From Nocardioides anomalus (lineage in GTDB: Bacteria > Actinomycetota > Actinomycetes > Propionibacteriales > Nocardioidaceae), in NCBI RefSeq assembly GCF_011046535.1, contig NZ_CP049257.1, forward strand, positions 3,348,001-3,412,000: a stretch of DNA of 64,000 bases, in the 5' to 3' direction. The notes under the pieces are model-generated. The model saw nothing but the letters and a program-made list of their open reading frames with translations, did not search any database and was not told where the DNA came from. Below are positions 50,055 through 58,492 of the stretch, in pieces. The translations under genes were made by a program, and so were the position numbers. Each line of letters opens with the position of its first letter. The stretch's first letter is position 1.

Positions 50055-52202
50055 CTACAGCGAAAGCAACCCTTCACGCTCTTCGAGCGCCGAGGTGAGG
50101 AGCGCGACGAGCGCCTCGAGCTGGATGTCGACCGAAGACCCGACCTCGTCGTCCGACCCATCGAGCGCCCGGGCCGCGAGCCCCGCCTTGGAGTCGATCA
50201 GCTCGGCGATCTTGGTGTCGATGGTCTGGCTGGCGATGATCCGCCAGGCGGTGACCGGCTCGGCCTGGCCGATGCGGTGGACCCGGTCGATGGCCTGGGT
50301 CTGCTCGGCGTCGGTCCAGGACAGCTCGGCGAGCACGACGTTCGACGAGACCTGCAGGTTGATGCCCACACCGGCCGCCATGAGCGAGCACACGATGATC
50401 TGCACGTCGGGGTCCTGCTGGAAGGCCTCGATGTTGGCCTCGCGGCTCTTGGGCGTCTGGTCGCCGCGGATCTGGCTGTAGCGGATGCCGCGCTTGGCGA
50501 AGGTCTCGCCGGCGAGGTCCATGACGTCGACGTGCTTGGCGAAGAACACGACCTTGCCGACGCTGCGCGCGAGCTGTGCGGCGTAGTCGGCGGCGAGGCC
50601 GGCCTTGGCCTGGCCGATGCGGCGCAGCATGGTGAAGACGTTGTCGCCGTCGGGGTTGGCGGTGGTGCCGGTGTCCTCGCGCTCCCAGGTGGCGACGCGG
50701 CGTACGAGCTCGTGGTCGATGCCCTCGACGGGGGCGCCGCTGCGGCGGGTGGCGATGGCCATGTCGTAGCGCTCGAGCAGGTGCTGGGCCAGCTGTCGCT
50801 CGGCCTCGCGGATGGAGCGGCCGATGTCGTCGTCGAGCTCGACGGGGATGTCGGCGATGCGGCGGGCGGGGATGTCGGCGGCCACGTCGACCTTGCGGCG
50901 TCGCACGATGCCCATGTCGACGACGGCGGTGCGGGCGGCGGGGTAGAACGGCGGGTCGGCCGGGGTGAGACCGGTCTCCTCGAGCTTGTCCATCAGCGGG
51001 GACAGTGGCTTCTTGTCGTCGATCCACCCCAGGAACTCCCAGATGGCCTGGAAGTCCTCGATGTCGTTGATCAGCGGGGTGCCGGTGAGCGCCATGAGCA
51101 GCGGCCGGGCCCGGCGGGCTCGGATGCGCTCGGAGAGGTTGAGGACGTTCTGGCTGCGCTGGGACTGCTTGTTCTTGATGAAGTGCGCCTCGTCGACGAC
51201 CATCCCGCGGAAGCCGAAGTCGCCGAGCCAGCCGACGTGGCGGTCGAGGATCTCGTAGTTGACGACCACGATGTCGGCGAAGCCGTCGACGTCCTCGCCG
51301 TCGCCGTGGATGACGGTGACCGGCCGGTTCGGCACCCAGATGCCGGCCTCGCGCGCCCAGTTGGTCTTCACCACGTTGGGCACGACGGCCAGGAGCGGGA
51401 ACGCGTCGGCGGCCTGCGCGGCGAGCAGCGCCTGCGCGGTCTTGCCGAGGCCGGGCTCGTCGGCCAGCAGGTAGGTGCGGTGGCCGTCGGCGGCGGAGTG
51501 GACCAGCTGCGCCTGGTGGCGCATCAGCTCGAGGCCGTCGGGCACGCGGGTGCCGTTGGGCTCGGGCAGCGGCATGCAGGCGGCGCCGCCGTTGTACTCG
51601 AAGGAGCGGAACAGCGGGCCGAGCAGCTCCCACGAGGCCAGGCGGCGCGCCCTGGGGCGGTGCTCGTCGGCGGCGGAGAAGTCCGGGACCAGGAAGGGGT
51701 TGGACAGGAGCCGCTGCTTGACCGAGGTGGGCACGACGCGGCGCTCGTGGCCGGTGAGCGCCGCGGCGGCCTCGGGCTCGGGCTCCGGCTCGACCTCGGC
51801 CTCCATGCCGGCGGAGGCGATCATCTCGCGGCGCAGCTCCTTGGCGGCGTCGGAGACCTTGGCGTCCTCGGCCAGCAGCGCGAACAGCGTCGGGTCCGTG
51901 GCCGTGGTCTTGGCCAGGATCGTGGCCACGCCGTCGAGCCGCTTGAGCTGGTCGGCCTTCTTGGCCTCGGTCAGCTCGGTGTCGGCCTTGATGCGGGCGC
52001 GCTCCTCGCGCACCAGCAGGGCGATGACCTGGAACTTCGTGCGCGCGGACGGCGACACGGGCCCGCGTTGGGCCCGCGCCTCGACCTCGCGGACGGCGCG
52101 CGCGAGCACCGGGATGATGCCCTCGTTGTCGCCGTGCCGGCGTTGGTTGTTGCGCTGGTTGGCCTGCCGGTTACCCGACTGGCGCTGGCCTCGTCTGGCC
52201 AA
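50055..52202 (-). CDS. SNF2-family DEAD/DEAH helicase
   Basis: A 715-residue DNA translocase. After a basic, asparagine/glutamine-rich tail and a helical region, Walker A is DEPGLGKTAQA, Walker B is DEAH, motif III is LTGTPL and motif VI QAIDRVHRIGQ, the SNF2 hallmark. Arrangement resembles SMARCAL1/HepA-type annealing or remodelling enzymes. Its partner proteins are not visible. Repeat copy C lies directly beyond its 3' end. Confidence 0.9.
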   Translation of the reverse strand: MARRGQRQSGNRQANQRNNQRRHGDNEGIIPVLARAVREVEARAQRGPVSPSARTKFQVIALLVREERARIKADTELTEAKKADQLKRLDGVATILAKTTATDPTLFALLAEDAKVSDAAKELRREMIASAGMEAEVEPEPEPEAAAALTGHERRVVPTSVKQRLLSNPFLVPDFSAADEHRPRARRLASWELLGPLFRSFEYNGGAACMPLPEPNGTRVPDGLELMRHQAQLVHSAADGHRTYLLADEPGLGKTAQALLAAQAADAFPLLAVVPNVVKTNWAREAGIWVPNRPVTVIHGDGEDVDGFADIVVVNYEILDRHVGWLGDFGFRGMVVDEAHFIKNKQSQRSQNVLNLSERIRARRARPLLMALTGTPLINDIEDFQAIWEFLGWIDDKKPLSPLMDKLEETGLTPADPPFYPAARTAVVDMGIVRRRKVDVAADIPARRIADIPVELDDDIGRSIREAERQLAQHLLERYDMAIATRRSGAPVEGIDHELVRRVATWEREDTGTTANPDGDNVFTMLRRIGQAKAGLAADYAAQLARSVGKVVFFAKHVDVMDLAGETFAKRGIRYSQIRGDQTPKSREANIEAFQQDPDVQIIVCSLMAAGVGINLQVSSNVVLAELSWTDAEQTQAIDRVHRIGQAEPVTAWRIIASQTIDTKIAELIDSKAGLAARALDGSDDEVGSSVDIQLEALVALLTSALEEREGLLSL

Positions 52203-52487
52203 GGAGCTCCCTTTCGACCGCCACGACCCCGTGGCTCTGCCGTACGCCGCACCGCCGTGCTCTGGGGCGACGAACCTCGCGGACAGGGGTCCTGGCTCGG
52301 CCCCCCGACGCGATCTGGCGCCTGACCGGCGCCGTACCGGTCGTGCGACGACCGGTGATGCGCAACCACTGTACCCCGACCGCCCGCGTGCTGTCCGAGG
52401 GTCCCGCGTGGGCGCCTAGACTGGGCTCACCCATGCGGGCGGGTCAACGGCGACGCACGCCCTCCACGCGGAGGCGGAGGCAGACCG

Positions 52488-53861
52488 GTGCACGCAGCGG
52501 ACGGCTGGATCAGCGACGCGAGACTCCCCGACCACGGCGTGCGCCGGATCCTGGGCGTCGACGCCCGGCGGCAGCGCTGGCTCGACGTGGAGGCCGCGCT
52601 GGCGATGGCGCAGGCGGAGGTCGGCCTCGTCCCCCAGGAGTCGGCCGACGTCATCGCCGCGCACGCCCGCCTCGAGAAGCTGGACGTCTCCGCGCTGGAC
52701 GCCGGCCAGGCCCGCACCGGGCACCTGATGATGCCGCTGGTCACCGAGCTCGCGCGTGCGTGCGGTGAGGAGCACGGCGGCTGGGTGCACTGGGGCGCGA
52801 CCACGCAGAACATCCAGCAGACCGGTGACGTGTTGGGCGTCCGCGAGGCGCACGCGGTCCTGGTCGACCTGGTCCTCGACGTGCTCGACGCGTGCGCGGC
52901 GCTGGCCGAGGACCACGCGACCGTGGTGATGCCGGGGCGCACGCACGGGCAGCAGGCGGTGCCGATCACGTTCGGGTTCAAGGTGGCCGCCTGGGCCGAC
53001 GCGATGCTGCGTCACCTGGAGCGTCTGGAGGGGCTGCGCGAGCGGATGTTCGTGGCCATGACCGGCGGCGCGACCGGCACCTTCGCGGCCATGGGGCAGG
53101 CCGGCCCGCACGTGCAGGAGCTGGTGGCGGCCCGGCTCGGGCTGGGCTCGATGGCGCTGCCGTCGCGCTCGATCGCGGACCCGTTCGGGGAGCTGGTCAC
53201 GGTCATCGCGCTGATGTCGGCGACCGGGTCGACGATCGCCTACGAGGTCTCCCGGCTCAGCGCGGCCGAGGTCGGCGAGGTCCGCGAGAACCTCCCGCCC
53301 GACGACGTCGGCTCGACGACCATGCCGCAGAAGCGCAACGCCAAGCTGTGCCAGGACATGGTCACCATCGGCGCCCACCTCCGCTCGCTCACCGGGCTCG
53401 CGCTGGAGGCCGTCATCCACGCCGGCGAGGTCGACGGTGCGGCCTCGGCGATGATGGACGAGGCCGTCGAACAGTCGCTGATCCTGGCCGCCGACCAGCT
53501 GGTCCGGCTGGCCGCGGTGCTGAGCGAGCTCGAGGTGTTCCCCGACCGGATGCGGCGCAACCTCGACCTCACCGGCGGCGCGATCATGGCCGAGGCGCTG
53601 ATGATGGCGCTGGCCGAGACCCTGGGCCGCCAGGACGCCCACGAGCTGGTGCACGAGGCCGCGATGCGCTCGGTGGACCACCAGGAGGACTTCGCCACCG
53701 TGGTGGCCCAGGACCCGCGGGTGACCGAGCGGCTCTCGCGCACCGAGATCATCACGCTGCTCGACCCGGCCAAGCACGTCGGGCTCAGCGCCGAGCTGGC
53801 CCGGGCCACCGCCCAGCGGGCCCGCGGTGCGGTGGCCGCGCGCCGGCCGATGGGACACTGA
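52488..53861 (+). CDS. Fumarase/aspartase-superfamily lyase (PurB/PcaB-like)
   Basis: A 457-residue lyase of the adenylosuccinate lyase / carboxymuconate cycloisomerase group. The signature loop reads GSTTMPQKRNAKLCQ; the usual proline after KRN is alanine. THGQQAVPITFG and WGATTQNIQQTGD carry other active-site residues. The flanking MarR gene and lack of purine genes argue against housekeeping PurB. GTG 52488 has a GGAGGCGGAGG ribosome site. The substrate is unknown. Confidence 0.75.
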   Translation: MHAADGWISDARLPDHGVRRILGVDARRQRWLDVEAALAMAQAEVGLVPQESADVIAAHARLEKLDVSALDAGQARTGHLMMPLVTELARACGEEHGGWVHWGATTQNIQQTGDVLGVREAHAVLVDLVLDVLDACAALAEDHATVVMPGRTHGQQAVPITFGFKVAAWADAMLRHLERLEGLRERMFVAMTGGATGTFAAMGQAGPHVQELVAARLGLGSMALPSRSIADPFGELVTVIALMSATGSTIAYEVSRLSAAEVGEVRENLPPDDVGSTTMPQKRNAKLCQDMVTIGAHLRSLTGLALEAVIHAGEVDGAASAMMDEAVEQSLILAADQLVRLAAVLSELEVFPDRMRRNLDLTGGAIMAEALMMALAETLGRQDAHELVHEAAMRSVDHQEDFATVVAQDPRVTERLSRTEIITLLDPAKHVGLSAELARATAQRARGAVAARRPMGH

Positions 53862-53882
53862 CGTCCACTAGCCTGCCCTGGC

Positions 53883-54332
53883 ATGGACGAGCGCGTGCTC
53901 CGCGAGCTCGGCGACGAGCTGATGCGGCTGGCCCGCCGCCGCGCGCACGTCTACCCCGGCGCGCGGCTGGACCCGTCGGCGTTCCGGCTGCTCTGGCTGC
54001 TCACCGAGGGCCCGCCGCGCACCCTGCGCGAGCTGGCCGAGGAGCTCCAGCTCGACCCGTCGACGGTGAACCGGCAGGTCAACGCCGCGATCGGGCACGG
54101 CCTGGTCGAGCGGTACGCCGTGCCGGACAGCCCGAGCCGGCTGCTGCGGCCGACCGAGGCCGGCCGAGCGGCGTACGTCCACGACGGCACGCTGCGGGCC
54201 GCGGTCTACGACGAGGTGCTTAAGGAGCTCGGCCGGGACCGCGCCGAGGCGCTGGTGGCCGAGCTGCGCGAGCTCAACGACGGGCTGGACCGGGCGCACT
54301 CGCGGCTGCGACCGGAGCCGCCGCCGGGGTGA
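53883..54332 (+). CDS. MarR-family transcriptional regulator
   Basis: A 149-residue winged-helix regulator: FRLLWLLTEGPPRTLRELAEELQLDPSTVNRQVNAAIGHGLV is the DNA-binding domain and PSRLLRPTEAG the wing. It follows the lyase gene by 21 bp, and its last 59 bp overlap the convergent MFS gene. A TAGCCT box lies 8 nt before ATG 53883. It likely represses the exporter via the palindrome at 55786-55800. Confidence 0.85.
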   Translation: MDERVLRELGDELMRLARRRAHVYPGARLDPSAFRLLWLLTEGPPRTLRELAEELQLDPSTVNRQVNAAIGHGLVERYAVPDSPSRLLRPTEAGRAAYVHDGTLRAAVYDEVLKELGRDRAEALVAELRELNDGLDRAHSRLRPEPPPG

Positions 54333-55767
54333 CGTCGTCCTTGCCGGCCTTCGGGACGAAGGCCGCGATCGCGACACCGACGAACGCCGCCTGCGCGCCG
54401 AGCGCGAAGCACCACTTGAAGGCGCTCTCGGTGGGCAGCGCGAAGTCCCCGAAGGTCGTGGTCGAGCTGGTCAGCACGGTGGCCATGACCGCCGCGGCCA
54501 GCGTGGTGCCGACCGAGCGCATGAGGGCGTTGACGCCCACGGCGCTGGCCGCCTCGCGGATCGGCACGTTGTCCATGATGAGCGTCGGCATCGCGGCGTA
54601 CCCGATCCCGATGCCCGCGCTGGCCACGCAGCAGGCCAGCAGCAGCTGCCAGGGCGCGTCCATGAGCAGGAAGCCCACGAGGTAGCCGAGCCCGACCACC
54701 GCCGCGCCGATCATCAGCGTGTACTTGGCCCCGATGTTCGCGATCAGCCGCGCCGAGATGGGCGCGAAGACCAGCATCATCAGCCCCGACGGCGCCATCC
54801 ACAGCCCGGCGGCCAGGATGGACTGGCCCAGGCCGTAGCCGGTGACCTCGGGCAGCTCGAGCAGCTGCGGGACCACGATGACCTGGGCCATCATCCCGAA
54901 GCCGATCGCGATGGCGGCGATGTTGGTCATCAGCACCGGCAGCCGCGACGTGGTCCGCACGTCGACCAGCGGCTGGCTGGTGCGCGCCTGGTACGCCGTC
55001 CAGCCGGCCAGCACCACGAGCCCGAACGCGATCGCGCCGAGGGTGCGCGCGTCGGTCCAGCCCCAGGTGCTCGCCTTGGTCACCCCGACCAGGAAGCTGA
55101 CCAGCCCGACGGCCAGCCCGACCGCGCCCAGCAGGTCGAAGCGACCCGGCTCGGAGTCCTGCACGTGCGGCACCAGGAACCACGCACTGACCAGCACCAC
55201 CGCGGCCAGCCCGGCCGCCACCCAGAAGAGCATGTGCCAGTCGCTGCCGTCGGCGATCCACGCCGCCAGGGGCAGCCCGATCGCGCCGCCCACGCCGAGC
55301 GTCGCGCTCATCGCCGCGATCGCCGTACCGGTCAGGTGCGGCGGGGTGATCTCGCGCATCAGCGAGATGCCGACCGGGATGAAGCCCATGGCCAGGCCCT
55401 GCAGCGCCCGCCCCACCAGCATCGGTGCCAGCGAGTCGCTCAGCGCGCAGACCACGCTGGCCACCAGCAGCAGCGCCGCGCTCGCCGCGACCACCCGCTG
55501 CTTGCCGAACAGGTCGGCCAGTCGCCCCGCCACCGGCATCGCCACCGCACCGGCCAGCAGGGTGATGGTGATGACCCACGACGCGTTGGCCTGGCTGCTG
55601 CCCAGCAGCAGCCCCAGCTCACCTTGGATCGGCACCAGCAGCGTCTGGCTCAGCGACGCGGTCAGACCGCCGAAGCACAGCACCACCACGGGCAGCAGCG
55701 GGTGCTCGCGCAGCAGGCGGGAGGGGACGACACCGGACTCGTCGGGCTCGGCGGAGACGTGGGGCAC
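54274..55767 (-). CDS. MFS drug transporter (EmrB/QacA-like, 14 helices)
   Basis: A 497-residue transporter with ~14 transmembrane segments. Motif A reads GRLADLFGKQRV between helices 2 and 3, and GVGGAIGLPLAAWI is motif C of proton antiporters. It should export drugs or other small toxic molecules. GTG 55767 lies 6 nt after TAGCCT and is probably leaderless. It overlaps the MarR gene tail-to-tail by 59 bp. Confidence 0.88.
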   Translation of the reverse strand: MPHVSAEPDESGVVPSRLLREHPLLPVVVLCFGGLTASLSQTLLVPIQGELGLLLGSSQANASWVITITLLAGAVAMPVAGRLADLFGKQRVVAASAALLLVASVVCALSDSLAPMLVGRALQGLAMGFIPVGISLMREITPPHLTGTAIAAMSATLGVGGAIGLPLAAWIADGSDWHMLFWVAAGLAAVVLVSAWFLVPHVQDSEPGRFDLLGAVGLAVGLVSFLVGVTKASTWGWTDARTLGAIAFGLVVLAGWTAYQARTSQPLVDVRTTSRLPVLMTNIAAIAIGFGMMAQVIVVPQLLELPEVTGYGLGQSILAAGLWMAPSGLMMLVFAPISARLIANIGAKYTLMIGAAVVGLGYLVGFLLMDAPWQLLLACCVASAGIGIGYAAMPTLIMDNVPIREAASAVGVNALMRSVGTTLAAAVMATVLTSSTTTFGDFALPTESAFKWCFALGAQAAFVGVAIAAFVPKAGKDDVTPAAAPVAAASAPGPARR

Positions 55768-55785
55768 GTGTGCAGGCTACATGTA

Positions 55786-55800
55786 GTTGCGTCGTGCAAC
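55786..55800. promoter_or_regulatory. Candidate MarR operator upstream of the MFS gene
   Basis: GTTGC-GTCGT-GCAAC, a perfect 5-bp inverted repeat with 5-bp spacer. It lies 6 bp upstream of the TAGCCT -10 box (55779-55774), i.e. in the -35/-10 region, where a repressor would block the exporter promoter. Confidence 0.5.
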
Positions 55801-55980
55801 CAATCGTGACGCCGATCACGGTCGGCCGGGCGGACCGGGTGGCCCGGGCGAGCCAGCCCGCAGGGGTGACGGCGTGGTCATCTCGGGTGGTTCGGGTCCG
55901 CAAGGCCTCGCCTGACACCAGGGGCGGCCGATGCTCCTCGCGCGCCCCGGACGGACCGGGGCGCCACACGGGAGAAGCAC

Positions 55981-56247
55981 ATGCGCATGAAGACCGCCGT
56001 CGCGGCCATCGCCCTGACCGTCGCCGGCCTGGGCGGGCCGTCCCTGGCCACCGTCGACGCCACCGCGGCGACCCACGTCCACGTCCAGCACGAGCGGCAC
56101 GCCTGCACGCACACCTCGAGCGGCAGCTGCATCCGCGGCGGGCAGTTCTGCCCGCAGTCGTCGTACGGCAAGTCCGGCTGGGACGCCCAGGGCCGGCGCT
56201 ACGTCTGCAAGGGCGACCGCACCCACCCGCACTGGATGGTGCCGTAG
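55981..56247 (+). CDS. Small secreted cysteine-rich protein
   Basis: An 88-residue exported protein. The signal peptide AVAAIALTVAGLGG is followed by a short histidine-rich linker (THVHVQHERHAC) and a domain with four cysteines (CTH, CIRGG, FCPQS, YVCKG) ending HPHWMVP. Two disulphides or metal sites are likely. GGAGAAG lies before ATG 55981. It has a terminator shared with the convergent propeller gene. Function unknown. Confidence 0.68.
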   Translation: MRMKTAVAAIALTVAGLGGPSLATVDATAATHVHVQHERHACTHTSSGSCIRGGQFCPQSSYGKSGWDAQGRRYVCKGDRTHPHWMVP

Positions 56248-56262
56248 CCCGTCCCCGCGAGA

Positions 56263-56298
56263 CGACGCCGCCGACCGGGTCTCCGGTCGGCGGCGTCG
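56263..56298. terminator. Bidirectional hairpin terminator
   Basis: Perfect 14-bp arms CGACGCCGCCGACC and complement, 8-nt loop, between the convergent small secreted protein gene and the beta-propeller gene. The absence of a T-run on either side is common in high-GC genomes. Confidence 0.75.
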
Positions 56299-56311
56299 CT
56301 TCTGGGCCAAG

Positions 56312-57607
56312 TCAGCGCTTGACCTTGACCGCCTTGCTCGTGGCCGAGGCGCTGCCACCGGGGCCGGTGGCGGTGACGCGGACGGCGATCTTCTTGCCGG
56401 CGTCCTTGCGGCCGAGCTTGTACGTCGAACCCTTGGCGCCCTTGATGGCCTTGCCGCCGCGCAGCCAGGTGAAGGCGTACGACGCGGCGTCGGTCCAGGT
56501 GCCGGTGCGGGCGCTCAGCCTCTTGCCCACCCGGGCCTTGCCGGCGACGCTCGGGGCGCCGGTCGAGCGGGGTGCGTTGGCCTTGGGCGGCTGGTAGGGG
56601 TCGACGGTGCTGAACGGCGCCGCGGAGAACGACGGCTCGCGGCCGCCGGGGACGACGAGGGCGGGCTGAGCACAGTTCTCCAGGTCGCGCTCCATGTAGA
56701 TGCCCTGTGTGCCGACGACCCAGGCCAGCGTGGTGCTGTCGGCGGAGAAGGCCGGCTCGGCGACGGGCTCGGGGCTGGTCGAGCACCACAGCTCGGGGGC
56801 GTTCACCAGGTCGCCGTCGGCCTTGGCCCAGAGGACGGAGGTGTTCGGGCCGGTGTCACGCACGGCGGAGACCCAGGTCCCGTTGCGCGAGACGGTGGGG
56901 TCGGTGAGCTCCTGGCCGGGGTTCTCGATCTGGGAGTCGGCGAACCACCGCGGCGGGCTGGGCTGGCCGAGCACGTGCACGCGCACGTCGGGGATCGCGC
57001 CGCCGCCCTGCACGGTGCGGTCGTTGCCGAGCCAGCTCGGGTCGTTGCCGTACGTCACGCCGTACGGCGCGGGGTCGGTCAGGTGGTCGGCGGCGGTGTA
57101 GCCCGTGGCGAAGCGGGTGTCGCAGTCCACGCCGACGGGGCAGCCGGACTCGACCTGGGTGTAGGCCACGAGCGCGCCGTTGGGCGAGATCGCCACCGAC
57201 GACGGCGTGCCGTCCATGAGGTGACCGGCCGAGTTCAGCAGCCCGGGCGGGTCGAGCACGGTGAGCACGTGACCGAAGGCGTCCATCCGGACGATCCGCT
57301 CGTCGTGGGCGACGACGACCGCACCGGTGTCGGCCTGGCTGGGCGAGAGGTAGGGGTGGGCGACGCTGCCGTCGCTGGTGATGCGGCGGGCGTCGGTGCC
57401 GTCGGTGCGGGCGGCCCAGACGTTGAAGTCCTTGACGTAGACCAGCGTGCCGGGGGCGGCCGCCGCGGCGGTCGTCGGCTCCGCGGTGGCGCCGTGGGCG
57501 TCCTCGGCGGTGCCCACCACGACCGCGGCGACGGCGAGCGCGGAGACCGAGACCAGGTGGACCAGGGTCGAGGGTGAGGTGAGACGGGTGAGGATCGGGG
57601 TCGGCAC
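56312..57607 (-). CDS. Secreted TolB-like beta-propeller protein with C-terminal Ig-like domain
   Basis: A 431-residue exported protein. After a signal segment (VSVSALAVAAVVVGTAEDAHG) there is a WD40-like/TolB propeller (NVWAARTDGTDARRITSDG, SVAISPNGALVAYTQ). The last ~80 residues form an immunoglobulin-like unit with GKRLSARTGTW and YAFTWLRGGKAIKGA, frequent in Nocardioides surface proteins. GTG 57607 has AGGAG 7 nt before it. Probably a surface binding protein. Confidence 0.72.
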   Translation of the reverse strand: MPTPILTRLTSPSTLVHLVSVSALAVAAVVVGTAEDAHGATAEPTTAAAAAPGTLVYVKDFNVWAARTDGTDARRITSDGSVAHPYLSPSQADTGAVVVAHDERIVRMDAFGHVLTVLDPPGLLNSAGHLMDGTPSSVAISPNGALVAYTQVESGCPVGVDCDTRFATGYTAADHLTDPAPYGVTYGNDPSWLGNDRTVQGGGAIPDVRVHVLGQPSPPRWFADSQIENPGQELTDPTVSRNGTWVSAVRDTGPNTSVLWAKADGDLVNAPELWCSTSPEPVAEPAFSADSTTLAWVVGTQGIYMERDLENCAQPALVVPGGREPSFSAAPFSTVDPYQPPKANAPRSTGAPSVAGKARVGKRLSARTGTWTDAASYAFTWLRGGKAIKGAKGSTYKLGRKDAGKKIAVRVTATGPGGSASATSKAVKVKR

Positions 57608-57710
57608 GGCGGGCTCCTTCGCGTGGCTTGCGACGTCATCAGGTGATGGGCAGGACGCTCCCAACGAGCGCTTGCGGCGCGCTTGGGTCCGGCTGACGCC
57701 CGGACGCAAG

Positions 57711-57741
57711 GAGGGCCCCGACCGGTGTGGTCGGGGCCCTC
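57711..57741 (-). terminator. Hairpin terminator
   Basis: Perfect 13-bp arms GAGGGCCCCGACC and complement with a 5-nt loop, 13 bp beyond the stop of the leftward membrane gene at 57755. It probably ends that transcript before the propeller gene. Confidence 0.8.
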
Positions 57742-57754
57742 GGGGTGGGAGCGG

Positions 57755-58441
57755 TCAGGCGCGGCGGTCACCGAGGGTGAAGGCCAGGCCGGTCACGAGC
57801 AGCCAGAGCGTGGCGGGCAGCAGCGCCATGTACTCCATCGGCGAGACGCCGAACGCGAGCGTCGCGCCACCCAGCACGAAGCCGGCCACGGCGTGCCAGC
57901 GCGGCACGACCCGGCGTACGCCGGCCAGGGCCACGCACCCGGCGGTGGCGCCGAGCCCGGTCCACAGCCACGGGATGGTCCCGATCCAGTGGCCGTAGAA
58001 GGAGATGTGCTCGGCCGGCACGTCGCCGGGCTCGGGCGGGAAGACGCCGAACTCGGTGTCCAGGCCGCTGCCGAGGATCAGCACGGCCGAGGTCAGCAGC
58101 ACGCCGGCACCGGCCACCCACGGCAGCAGGCTGTCCGCGTCGAGCCCGCGCCGCAGCCGGCGCACGAGGCCGGCGCCGAACGGCAGCAGCAGCACCGCGC
58201 TGAGCGAGACGGCGAGGTGGAAGAGCGCGGCGTGGCCCTTGACCTCGGCCATCGCGGCGGCGATGGCCTCGGGGTCGCCGGAGATCGAGCTGTCGTACGC
58301 CGCGTTGAGCGTGCCCTGGAGCAGCATGGTGGCGACCCCGCCGAGGGCGGCGAGGGCGCCGGCGGCGGCCCAGGCGGTACGCCCGCGCTGCGGCGCCAGG
58401 GTGTCGGAGACGGGGCTGGTGGGTGCGGTGAGTGTGGTCAT
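57755..58441 (-). CDS. Multi-pass membrane protein, likely target of the BTAD regulator
   Basis: A 228-residue protein with about six transmembrane helices. One stretch (GSGLDTEFGVFPPEPGDVPAEHISFYGHW) forms an extracytoplasmic loop. ATG 58441 lies 6 nt after GACGCT, and a direct repeat matching the one at the BTAD operon sits 10 nt before that box. It directly follows the regulator gene on the same strand but has its own promoter in the 51-bp gap. Function unknown. Confidence 0.65.
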   Translation of the reverse strand: MTTLTAPTSPVSDTLAPQRGRTAWAAAGALAALGGVATMLLQGTLNAAYDSSISGDPEAIAAAMAEVKGHAALFHLAVSLSAVLLLPFGAGLVRRLRRGLDADSLLPWVAGAGVLLTSAVLILGSGLDTEFGVFPPEPGDVPAEHISFYGHWIGTIPWLWTGLGATAGCVALAGVRRVVPRWHAVAGFVLGGATLAFGVSPMEYMALLPATLWLLVTGLAFTLGDRRA

Positions 58442-58463
58442 GACGCCAGCGTCGGCGTCAGGC

Positions 58464-58481
58464 CTTGCGCAGACCTTGAGG
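58464..58481 (-). promoter_or_regulatory. Direct-repeat operator for the BTAD regulator, site 1
   Basis: On the minus strand: CCTCAAG-GTCT-GCGCAAG, heptamers with 11-bp period, then 10 nt to the -10 box GACGCT and 6 nt to ATG 58441. The same spacing and CAAGGTYTGCGCAAGG core occurs at 61868-61885. Confidence 0.6.
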
Positions 58482-58492
58482 ACCGCTGGCGC

